Origin: CAZUGA01 sp964619885
GTDB lineage: Bacteria; Pseudomonadota; Gammaproteobacteria; Methylococcales; UBA1147
Assembly (NCBI GenBank): GCA_964619885.1
Contig: CAZUGA010000013.1
Location: 35,964 to 99,963, forward strand
Reading direction: 5' to 3'
DNA length: 64,000 nt
In this document: one piece after another, positions 9,005-16,729 of the stretch
How positions within the stretch are numbered: the stretch's first letter is position 1
Layout: each line of letters begins with the position of its first letter
Notes under the pieces: model-generated
The model's input: only the letters and a program-made list of their open reading frames with translations
Databases searched by the model: none
Told to the model about the DNA's origin: nothing
Made by a program: the position numbers and the translations under genes

Positions 9005-10523
9005 ATGAGCCCGACCCACACCTCGCAAAATCGATACCGCAAGATTGAACCGTGCCTTGATGAAATTATTGATCGGCTGAATAAGAATATATGCGTCGAG
9101 ATCGGCTGCGGCATTGGCAAGCCGGTCAATTTTATCAACGCGCTGTACCACCGAGCCAAACAAGATCCAACTATTGACCTGACCCTGCTTAGTGCGCTGA
9201 CACTGGAAAAGCCCACCGGCCGCTTAATCGTTCCTCCGCCAATTCCGACATAATTCCTCCGCTAATGATCTGGATGCAGCAGCAAACATTAACTCGGAAA
9301 TGTTTGTCGACTCGTTTTTGAATTTGTACGACAACGGAATCATCAAGCGCAAGGTCTACGACGATTACACTATTCAAAAGCTGCTCAATCAAAAACGCAT
9401 TTCGGCAAAGATCGTTCCGGACACTCTAACGGCATTGTGGGGGTTTAACGCAATCACAAATCCACTTTGTGATAAGGACGTTACTTACTTGAAAGAATAC
9501 GGCATTCTTGCCAGCGATGTAAGCCTGGATAACAACGTTCTGAAAAGAGGCAGGCAACGGATATCGGCAGATTTGAACGAGGCGCTTTGCGACCCGTCGA
9601 TTGAAGATTTTCTGGGTACTCAGCTTGTTGGCGGCAATCTGATTCACGCGACGCTGATGATCCCACCCCGGCAAATGTATCACCGATTGAACGGCATGTC
9701 GCTGGATGAAAAAAAGCTTTTTGCGTTGCGCGATAGCTTATTTGTCAACACGCTATACGGCGAGGAACGATTAAAACGCGCGCAAAGATCACACGGCCGG
9801 TTTATCAATTTCACTCTTGTCGCAACGCTGTTCGCCGCCGCGGCATCCGAGACAGTCGAGCACCAGCAAGTCATCAGCGGCATCGGTGGACAGCTCGATC
9901 TGGTGCACATGGCCAACGCGATGGACGACGCCCGATCCATCCTGCTGCTCAACGCAACCCGAGGCCAGGGCAAAAGGCTGCGCTCGAATATCGTGTTCGA
10001 ATACAGCGCTTGCTCGATTCCCAGACAAATGCGCGACATCATAGTGACCGAATACGGCATCGCCGACCTTCAGGGGCGGAGTGATGAAGAATGCGCCATC
10101 GCAATGCTAAAAATTGCCGATTCGAGGTTTCAGACCGATCTGTTGGCGCAAGCCAAAAAGTACAAGAAAATCGCACCGGATTATATTCTACCGAACGTAT
10201 TCAAAGACAATTTCCCAGCCAAAGTGACGCGCTTGTTGGCAAACTTCCAGCAGGACGAATTCTTCGGCCCTTTCCCGTTCGGAACAGATTTAAGCGATGA
10301 AGAATATCAACTCGCAACAGCGCTAAAGCAATTCGCTGTGGATTTTCGGGATCGTAGAACGGACACGTTATTTCGCACCGCGGGAAATTTCTTTTCAACA
10401 AAACCGTACCAATTCAAAAAACATTTGGTGAGAATGGATCTTGACCACCCGATAACTCTAGCAGAGAAATTTCAACAAGCCATCGTATTAACGGCATTAA
10501 ATCGAATGGCGGTTGGAGACTAA
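9005..10523 (+). pseudogene. acetyl-CoA hydrolase/CoA-transferase, broken by internal deletion and frameshift
   Basis: Two fragments belong to one family. The first (9005-9253, start ATG with AGGAG at 8992-8996) gives the N-terminal domain opening with VEIGCGIGKPVNFINAL, then stops. The second (from about 9228, third frame) reads NINSEMFVDSFLNLYDNG, a segment that lies deep inside full-length homologues. It continues to the acetyl-CoA hydrolase C-terminal signature SGIGGQLD ... IVTEYGIADLQG and a long C-terminal part. Complete members have roughly 150-200 more residues between these parts, so an internal piece is lost and the frame shifted near 9225. ATG 9300 is an internal methionine, since coding similarity starts before it. 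A short product from it would lack most of the CoA-binding N-domain. Confidence 0.75.
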
Positions 10524-10641
10524 AATTAACGCGTCGTCCCAACCGATTTTTAACTGAATTCGAATCGAACAATCCTAATTTCCGAGGCATAACTTTTGCA
10601 TTTTGGCAATATGTCTGTCGGGTCTACTTTAGTAACGCCAT

Positions 10642-10655
10642 TTGATCCATATCAC
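10642..10655 (+). promoter_or_regulatory. near-perfect FNR/Anr box before lipoprotein pair
   Basis: TTGAT-CCAT-ATCAC matches nine of ten fixed FNR positions. The centre at 10648.5 is 41.5 bases before a start point near 10690 predicted by a -10-like TACGAT at 10677-10682. It stands before the lipoprotein gene at 10717. Confidence 0.55.
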
Positions 10656-10716
10656 GTCGCATCAATACAGCAGCGTTACGATAAAGCTATTGAATAAAAG
10701 CTGTTAGGAGACGATT

Positions 10717-11067
10717 ATGGATAGAATAAATCATTCTTTAAGACACTGCATCCTACTCTTCGTTATAGTGATCGCAATAACAGCGTGCGCTTCAAGATTC
10801 ACTCAAGTTTCCTCTATTCCAACGTTGCAGCAGGAACGGCTAGGACCCGCTACGGGCAGTGCCTGTGGTGTATTATTGGTGGCCACGCCACCGGCCAATT
10901 TTATACCGATCAGCCTGAACAGCAGGGTCGCACGAGCGTATCGATCCGCGCTTAGTACGGTTCCGTCCTCAACCGGACTGATAGACGTAACGATGGAAGA
11001 TTCGTGGTACTGGTGGATTCTTGGAACTACGCGTTGCACTACGATATCGGGGGTGGCAGTCAAATGA
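10717..11067 (+). CDS. small predicted lipoprotein (first of a tandem pair)
   Basis: A 116-residue protein with a lipoprotein signal: hydrophobic stretch ILLFVIVIAITAC with the lipid-anchored cysteine at about residue 24. AGGAG at 10706-10710 supports ATG 10717. The mature part has ANFIPISLNSRVARAY, then DVTMEDSWYWWILGTTRCT, which recurs in the next gene as IPISVNSRLERAY and DIQIQESWWYGYVGTIYCT. The two are therefore diverged duplicates with an aromatic core. I do not recognise a named family, and the role is unknown. The stop overlaps the next start (ATGA), so translation is coupled. A FNR-like box lies 62 bases upstream. Confidence 0.8.
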   Translation: MDRINHSLRHCILLFVIVIAITACASRFTQVSSIPTLQQERLGPATGSACGVLLVATPPANFIPISLNSRVARAYRSALSTVPSSTGLIDVTMEDSWYWWILGTTRCTTISGVAVK

Positions 11068-11405
11068 ACACGAAACCAAAATCAAAGATCGCACTTGTCT
11101 CTCTGAGTTTTGTTATCTTGCTAGCGGCTTGCTCCAGCGGACCAGTCCGGCTACACGACAACACTTCCGCGAATATCGATCTATCGCAAAGCCGACCAAT
11201 TAGTTCTAGAGGCTGCGGATTTCAATTGTTGCTGGTCATTCCAATATCCGTGAACAGCCGCCTGGAAAGAGCTTATGACAGTTTGGCTCGTCAGGCTGAC
11301 GGTTGGGTAATTGGTGACATTCAGATTCAAGAAAGTTGGTGGTATGGATATGTTGGAACAATTTATTGCACACATATTAAAGCCCGGGCTTACCGCAAAG
11401 TTTAG
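11064..11405 (+). CDS. small predicted lipoprotein (second of a tandem pair)
   Basis: A 113-residue lipoprotein: signal LSFVILLAACSS with the lipobox LAAC (Cys at about 20). ATG 11064 is chosen because it overlaps the previous stop as ATGA and places the signal peptide at the N-terminus. The frame is open further upstream inside the preceding gene, but that part is a shadow. The C-terminal 65 residues align with the previous protein (IPISVNSRLERAY; ESWWYGYVGTIYC), including a conserved cysteine near the end. Probably an envelope protein co-expressed with its paralogue. Function is unknown. Confidence 0.8.
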   Translation: MNTKPKSKIALVSLSFVILLAACSSGPVRLHDNTSANIDLSQSRPISSRGCGFQLLLVIPISVNSRLERAYDSLARQADGWVIGDIQIQESWWYGYVGTIYCTHIKARAYRKV

Positions 11406-11556
11406 CGAACAAAACGCTGTTTAACTCAAATGTTAAGCCACCGCCTATGGGGGTGCGAAAACAGAGCAAATGACTTTGGAATTTAAAAAATTGGGTTGCA
11501 GGCCCTTTGCTCCTTAGAGGGGGCCTCCTTAAACTATCCGCCATTGCGGGTAGTAC

Positions 11557-12894
11557 ATGATTAAGTACGCAAATCCTAGAATGAAACATGATCTATATTG
11601 GAGATACTTCAGACATCTACAAACTTTCCTAGGAGAAATTATTGGTCCTTTCGAGAACATGATTGCCAATTTTCTGATAATTGCAGCTTGGTTTGGCTGT
11701 ATTCTTATTGGAGGTTGTTCAATCCTCTACGATTTCGTAGGTGGCTCTTTTGTGGACGAACCTTCGGAATTCAATCACTTGGCAAGCTCAGGAGCAAAAG
11801 AACTAGTCGCGGAAGCTTTCGCGGATTTGGGACCGAAACCAATCGTCGACTTTCATGTTCATCTGATCGGCCGTAATGTGAATCCAAATTGGCTCTCCTG
11901 GACACATCCCGTTCAACGGACACGAACGATGGTTTACTTGAGTGCTGCGGGGGTAGAACCGAAGCACGAAATTACACAGCCATATGTCGTAAGGCTAATT
12001 GAGCTTATAAAAGCAATCCCTCAGCGTGGAAGATATTTTCTAGTCGCGCTGGATAGACATTATCGTTTGGATGGTACCGTTGATTGGGAACACACACTCT
12101 ATTATATGTCCAACGAATCCGTGTATCGAAAAGCGATGGAGCATCCGGATCTCTTTGTTCCGGTTATTTCCATACATCCTTATCGTGAAGACGCTATCGC
12201 AGAACTCACACGTTGGGCGCAAAAAGGATGCCGCTACGTTAAATGGATACCTAATACGATGGGTTTGGACCCATCTAGCGATCGATTGGATAACTATTAT
12301 CAAACCATGAAAAAATTTGGAATGACACTATTATCCCATTCCGGCGAGAAAAAAGGGTTCCCTGATGCAAAGGCATTTCAGCATTTGGGAAATCCTCTAC
12401 TACTTAAAAAACCTTTAGATATAGGAGTAAAAGTAGTGATTTTTCACTCGGCCACTCCAGGAAAATATAAGGACCTTGACCATCCAACAAGAAACAAAAA
12501 AGTATTCGGATTCGACTTACTGATCCGTATGCTTGAGAATCCAGCATACCAGGGTTTACTTTTTGGGGAGATTTCCGCGATTACATTTTTCAACCATCTT
12601 GATCGCCCGCTGCGCATTCTTTTGGAACGGGAGGACCTGCACAAACGTTTAGTTAACGGGAGCGATTATCCACTGCCCGGTATAAATTTACTAATTCGAA
12701 CGTCCAAATTGGTTGAAGCAGGATTTATCACGAAAACCGAAGCAAATTTTCTTGACGAAATATATGGCTATAATCCGTTGCTATTTGATTTTGTATTGAA
12801 ACGAACCGTTCGGCATCCAGTAAATGGCCGACAGTTTCCGCCAACCCTGTTTGAACTTCCTCCGGAACTTTCTATTCCTTTGCTGAAAAAATGA
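11557..12894 (+). CDS. membrane-anchored amidohydrolase-family metal hydrolase
   Basis: The longest frame has 445 residues. A hydrophobic segment (about 35-55) ends in LIGGCS, a possible lipobox. ATG 11659 would make a standard lipoprotein signal and is a good alternative start. The rest is an amidohydrolase-2 type TIM barrel: metal-binding VDFHVHLIG (His pair), HPYRED, the strand end VKWIPN, LLSHSGE, VIFHSATPG, and the closing aspartate in NGSDYPLPG. These positions fit a metal centre of the amidohydrolase superfamily (decarboxylase or hydrolase). The substrate is unknown. Being tethered to the envelope is unusual, because most relatives are cytoplasmic. It lies among lipoprotein genes on the same strand. 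Confidence 0.8.
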   Translation: MIKYANPRMKHDLYWRYFRHLQTFLGEIIGPFENMIANFLIIAAWFGCILIGGCSILYDFVGGSFVDEPSEFNHLASSGAKELVAEAFADLGPKPIVDFHVHLIGRNVNPNWLSWTHPVQRTRTMVYLSAAGVEPKHEITQPYVVRLIELIKAIPQRGRYFLVALDRHYRLDGTVDWEHTLYYMSNESVYRKAMEHPDLFVPVISIHPYREDAIAELTRWAQKGCRYVKWIPNTMGLDPSSDRLDNYYQTMKKFGMTLLSHSGEKKGFPDAKAFQHLGNPLLLKKPLDIGVKVVIFHSATPGKYKDLDHPTRNKKVFGFDLLIRMLENPAYQGLLFGEISAITFFNHLDRPLRILLEREDLHKRLVNGSDYPLPGINLLIRTSKLVEAGFITKTEANFLDEIYGYNPLLFDFVLKRTVRHPVNGRQFPPTLFELPPELSIPLLKK

Positions 12895-13023
12895 AGCGAT
12901 TGACGTATCGAACAATGGACTAATCCAGCGATTTAACAATGTTAAGAGAATTTGATTGAAGACACAGCCACGATTGGTCATCTATATGGCAAATTTATTT
13001 AGACAAAATTTGCGCTTTCAAGA

Positions 13024-13037
13024 TTGATTTGAATCAA
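13024..13037 (+). promoter_or_regulatory. perfect FNR/Anr box before a lipoprotein gene
   Basis: TTGAT-TTGA-ATCAA matches the FNR/Anr consensus in all fixed positions. The centre is at 13030.5. A good -10 (TATAGT, 13071-13076) would put the start near 13083, leaving the box at about -52, which is not the usual -41.5. A weaker start nearer 13072 would fit -41.5. The next gene starts at 13103. Confidence 0.65.
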
Positions 13038-13102
13038 GAATGCTGGATTATCCGTGCACTACGCTGCTTGTATAGTTTGCCAATCCATTATCAAGGAGAA
13101 TG

Positions 13103-13795
13103 ATGCGTCAACAGGCATACTCTGGCATTTTTAGATCAATATTAATGCGTTCCGTTTTAGTAAGCGTGTTGAGTGGCTGTGCGACCCTCAACTATCCTCG
13201 AACGATAGATTGTAGTGACATGGGGGTAAATCCGTTGCCCTACCCGATGCAACGTTTGGAATTTAAAATTTTTACGATACTTCCACCCCAAGGTCAAAAC
13301 TGGTGTATCACCGCGCTTGATAAAAATAAGGGCGGAGTTTTTGGAAAAAACCAATATGGAGGCCAGAGGTTGCACGCGCCGCCGTCAAAAACAGAGATGA
13401 TGCATACTTTAGGCGCTATGGTATTAATATTCGACACACCTGCAAATGTAAGCACCGATCAGGATTATGAGAATTATATCAGGCAAGGTAATTTATCTCC
13501 CTTGAACGGAAACACTAAGGTTACTCGGGAAATTGAACGAGACTCATCCCGAAAAGACTCGACTTGTTTTCTGTCTACCTATATCTCGAAAGGACATATC
13601 AGTGAAACCAAAAAAGAAGAAGTATTCGTGCAGGAAGATCACAGTCTCATCTGCAAACATCCTAATCAGTCAAAGATCGTTATGCTGGGCTATTCGGAAC
13701 GTTATTCAGAAAATTTTCCCCCGTCCTATTCAATGATTAAACGATTTTGGCACGAAATCGAACCCTTTTTTAATAGTCTCGAGTTCATACAGTAA
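13103..13795 (+). CDS. predicted lipoprotein of unknown function
   Basis: A 230-residue protein. ATG 13103 is preferred to 13100 because AAGGAG ends at 13098. The signal is LMRSVLVSVLSGC with the lipobox LSGC (Cys about residue 26). The mature part is mixed alpha/beta with QNWCITALDKN and a C-terminal YSMIKRFWHEIEPFFNSLEF. There are two further cysteines (in STCFLS and SLICKH) that could pair in the periplasm. I do not recognise the family. It follows a perfect FNR box, and the next lipoprotein gene starts 21 bases after it. Confidence 0.75.
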   Translation: MRQQAYSGIFRSILMRSVLVSVLSGCATLNYPRTIDCSDMGVNPLPYPMQRLEFKIFTILPPQGQNWCITALDKNKGGVFGKNQYGGQRLHAPPSKTEMMHTLGAMVLIFDTPANVSTDQDYENYIRQGNLSPLNGNTKVTREIERDSSRKDSTCFLSTYISKGHISETKKEEVFVQEDHSLICKHPNQSKIVMLGYSERYSENFPPSYSMIKRFWHEIEPFFNSLEFIQ

Positions 13796-13816
13796 ACCCA
13801 TTCACGGTCAACTATC

Positions 13817-14605
13817 ATGAAATGCTATCCTAAATCGGAAAAACTAAAAAGATCGATTTATATCGCGCTGCCCGATTCAATCACACGATTAGTATCGGTC
13901 TGTATCCTATCTATTTTTATCTCAAGTTGCGCTGGACTGACCTATAACAAGACGCATAATGATTTTTCTGTTCATTGCACCGCAATCGAAGACGTTATGA
14001 TCCTTTCGCCCAATGTCGATGTCTACCTTGTATCTTTGAAAGGTTCCAAAGTTCCCCTAAAACCCGAAGCAAAGCAGATTACAGCTGAGCTTATTGGGTT
14101 GATTAAACAAGAACTCTCACATCGGGGTTATTCCGCAGCGCTGCTTGATTATAATGAAAAACCAATAATCAACTCCGACCAGTTGTTTACAGACGTCGCT
14201 ATCAATCAGCTATATCACCGTATTTCTAAAGAATTTGGCAAGCCGGTAAAAGCAAATGAACATCATAACTACGAATGTAATCTTGGCGAAGAAGCCAAAA
14301 ATGTAGCCTCGTTTGCTAATGCCGATGCATTGGTTTTCAGCAATTTTAAAGCATGGAAAAGAACCGGAGGATCCATCGCAACGGAACTTGCAGTTAAAGC
14401 TTTATTGGCCGTTGCCGGGGGTGTTTCGGCAGCACAACCCACTGCTGGAGAAACCCTACAGGTGGCCTTAGTTGACGGAAATACGGGTGATGTCCTGTGG
14501 ATCAATGAAACTTTCGAGGCTTTCTTTCGACCCATACCACCAGATTTTTCGCGAACCAATCTTGAAAACTTAGTCAACGTGTTGTTCAAGGATTTTCCTG
14601 AATAA
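13817..14605 (+). CDS. predicted lipoprotein of unknown function
   Basis: A 262-residue protein with a signal ending FISSCAG (lipobox ISSC, Cys about residue 38, after a somewhat long positively charged leader). The mature domain contains SPNVDVYLVSLKG, FANADALVFSNF and VALVDGNTGDVLWINE. The last two segments are typical of small envelope lipoproteins that bind or assemble at the outer membrane (CsgG/DUF799-like architecture), but I cannot assign the family. It lies 21 bases after the preceding lipoprotein gene, so the two are probably one transcript. Confidence 0.72.
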   Translation: MKCYPKSEKLKRSIYIALPDSITRLVSVCILSIFISSCAGLTYNKTHNDFSVHCTAIEDVMILSPNVDVYLVSLKGSKVPLKPEAKQITAELIGLIKQELSHRGYSAALLDYNEKPIINSDQLFTDVAINQLYHRISKEFGKPVKANEHHNYECNLGEEAKNVASFANADALVFSNFKAWKRTGGSIATELAVKALLAVAGGVSAAQPTAGETLQVALVDGNTGDVLWINETFEAFFRPIPPDFSRTNLENLVNVLFKDFPE

Positions 14606-14773
14606 ATCTGAATCATATTTAATCAGCGTAAGATCCTAGCTAAATCAAAACCGCAATGACCGGTCCGTCGATTGACATACTAGCGGCCGTTCCGTACCGT
14701 TTAGATTTCAGCATCATTGCCAATCTACCCGGCAAAGAAATTTTCCAGATTGATTACGGCCACAAAAAATTCG

Positions 14774-15490
14774 ATGTCGGTTACCACCAAGTTAAAATCT
14801 CTGGCCGCTAGCAAAAATAAATATTCGTTTGAATGGCGATTGCTCAATCAGGTCTTTGCAACCTTTGTATTGCTGGTCATTTTGGAAGCCAGCTATCTGT
14901 ATTTTAGAACCGATAAGATTTTCTCACCGGAATTTTTGCTTGATATTTATTTAACCCTTTCGGTGGTTTTGCTCGCCGGTGCGGTTTGGCATTTAAAATC
15001 GTATGGAACGGATTTGGAATCTCCCCATCTAGGGATGATGACCGGTATGACCCTGGGGATGCAAACTGGCATGATGGTGGGCATCATCCTGGGGGCTACC
15101 GATGGTTTTTTTGTCGGCGCATTGATTACAATGGCTGTGGCCGCCACATTGGGCGCTATTGCTGGAACATGCAGTGGTATTGCCGGAGTATTGGAAGGAC
15201 TTATGGCGGGTAGTATGGGCGGCATCATGGGCGCGATGACCGGGACCATGATGGACGGTTATTTGCTTTGGTTTATGCCACCGTTCATGATCCTAAACTT
15301 CATCATTATGTTTGGCTTAATCTATATGGTGTTCAAAGAAGTCACCGAAAGCAAAGGGATAGCGCACAAATCCCCGCCAAAATTTTCGCGGTTTTTTCTA
15401 TTCAACCTGATAGCGTTGTCGGTGTTGGTCCTGGCAGTAAATCTATTTAAGCAGGCAGATAGTGGGATTCACAGCGCAATGCACCACTAA
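14774..15490 (+). CDS. glycine- and methionine-rich multi-pass membrane protein
   Basis: A 238-residue integral membrane protein from ATG 14774. A TTG at 14717 would add 19 residues, and neither has a clear ribosome binding site. Two membrane helices lie near residues 25-45 and 55-72. A long segment of about 75 residues follows, made of repeated G-M/G-x3-G units (LGMMTGMTLGMQTGMMVGII, then LMAGSMGGIMGAMTGTMM), then two more helices. The dense glycine zippers predict tightly packed helices or an oligomeric pore or channel. The C-terminus ends SAMHH. I do not recognise the family. A TTGACA at 14672-14677 may be part of its promoter. Confidence 0.7.
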   Translation: MSVTTKLKSLAASKNKYSFEWRLLNQVFATFVLLVILEASYLYFRTDKIFSPEFLLDIYLTLSVVLLAGAVWHLKSYGTDLESPHLGMMTGMTLGMQTGMMVGIILGATDGFFVGALITMAVAATLGAIAGTCSGIAGVLEGLMAGSMGGIMGAMTGTMMDGYLLWFMPPFMILNFIIMFGLIYMVFKEVTESKGIAHKSPPKFSRFFLFNLIALSVLVLAVNLFKQADSGIHSAMHH

Positions 15491-16044
<554 letters not shown>

Positions 16045-16092
16045 ACTGTGAGTTTTGGATTCTACCGAATAACTCGGCGATTTACGAACGGC

Positions 16093-16446
16093 TTATTTGA
16101 GCAGATCAAGAATTTCTTCTAACTCTACACACAATTGGCGGATCAATTGCTTGCTCTGAGTCGCATCTTCTCTGGCATCGTCGCTGGACAAATGGCCTCG
16201 GGCACCGCCAATCGTATAACCTTTTTCGTAGAGTAACGAGCGGATCTGCCGGATCATCAACACATCGTGGCGCTGATAATAGCGGCGATTACCGCGGCGC
16301 TTAACCGGTTTGAGTTGGGGGAATTCCTGCTCCCAGTAACGTAGTACGTGCGGTTTAACCGCACACAATTCGCTTACTTCACCAATGGTAAAGTATCGCT
16401 TGGCAGGAATCTGCGGTAACTCATTATTGTTACTCGGTTCCAGCAT
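16093..16446 (-). CDS. MerR-family transcriptional regulator
   Basis: A 117-residue protein with an N-terminal winged helix-turn-helix (YFTIGEVSELCAVKPHVLRYWE, then the wing RRGNRRYYQRHDV) and a short C-terminal coiled coil (about 75-115). It lacks an obvious effector domain or metal-site cysteines. This is the small MerR-like protein that follows ihfA in many gammaproteobacteria, function unsettled. Its ATG lies inside ihfA (17-base overlap, different frame), so it is translationally coupled to it. Confidence 0.88.
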   Translation of the reverse strand: MLEPSNNNELPQIPAKRYFTIGEVSELCAVKPHVLRYWEQEFPQLKPVKRRGNRRYYQRHDVLMIRQIRSLLYEKGYTIGGARGHLSSDDAREDATQSKQLIRQLCVELEEILDLLK

Positions 16447-16726
16447 ACGCTTCCACGCGAGCCTTCAGTTTCTGTCCTGGTCTGAACGTCACTACCCGTC
16501 GCGCACAAATCGGTATTTCTTCACCAGTTTTGGGGTTTCTACCCGGCCGCTGATTTTTATCACGTAAATCAAAATTGCCGAAACTTGAAATCTTTACTTG
16601 ATCGCCATTTTCTAACGAACCTTTGATTTCTTCGAAAAATAATTCGACCATTTCTTTTGCTTCGCGTTTATTCAAACCCAGCTCTTCAAATAGTCTGTCT
16701 GCCAAGGTGGCCTTGGTTACTGCCAT
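16430..16726 (-). CDS. ihfA: integration host factor subunit alpha
   Basis: A 98-residue DNA-bending protein of the HU/IHF family. It opens MAVTKATLADRLFEELGLN, which is the alpha-subunit pattern, and carries the beta-arm motif GRNPKTGEEIPI with the intercalating proline. It acts as a heterodimer with IhfB in nucleoid structure, recombination and promoter architecture. It starts 3 bases after the pheT stop, the standard pheST-ihfA operon order. Confidence 0.96.
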   Translation of the reverse strand: MAVTKATLADRLFEELGLNKREAKEMVELFFEEIKGSLENGDQVKISSFGNFDLRDKNQRPGRNPKTGEEIPICARRVVTFRPGQKLKARVEAYAGTE

Positions 16727-16729
16727 AAG

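Noticed and set aside
9300..10523. An independent gene starting at ATG 9300
   Set aside because: Family-like sequence (NINSE) begins before the ATG and the N-terminal domain is found just upstream in another frame, so this is a fragment of a broken gene.
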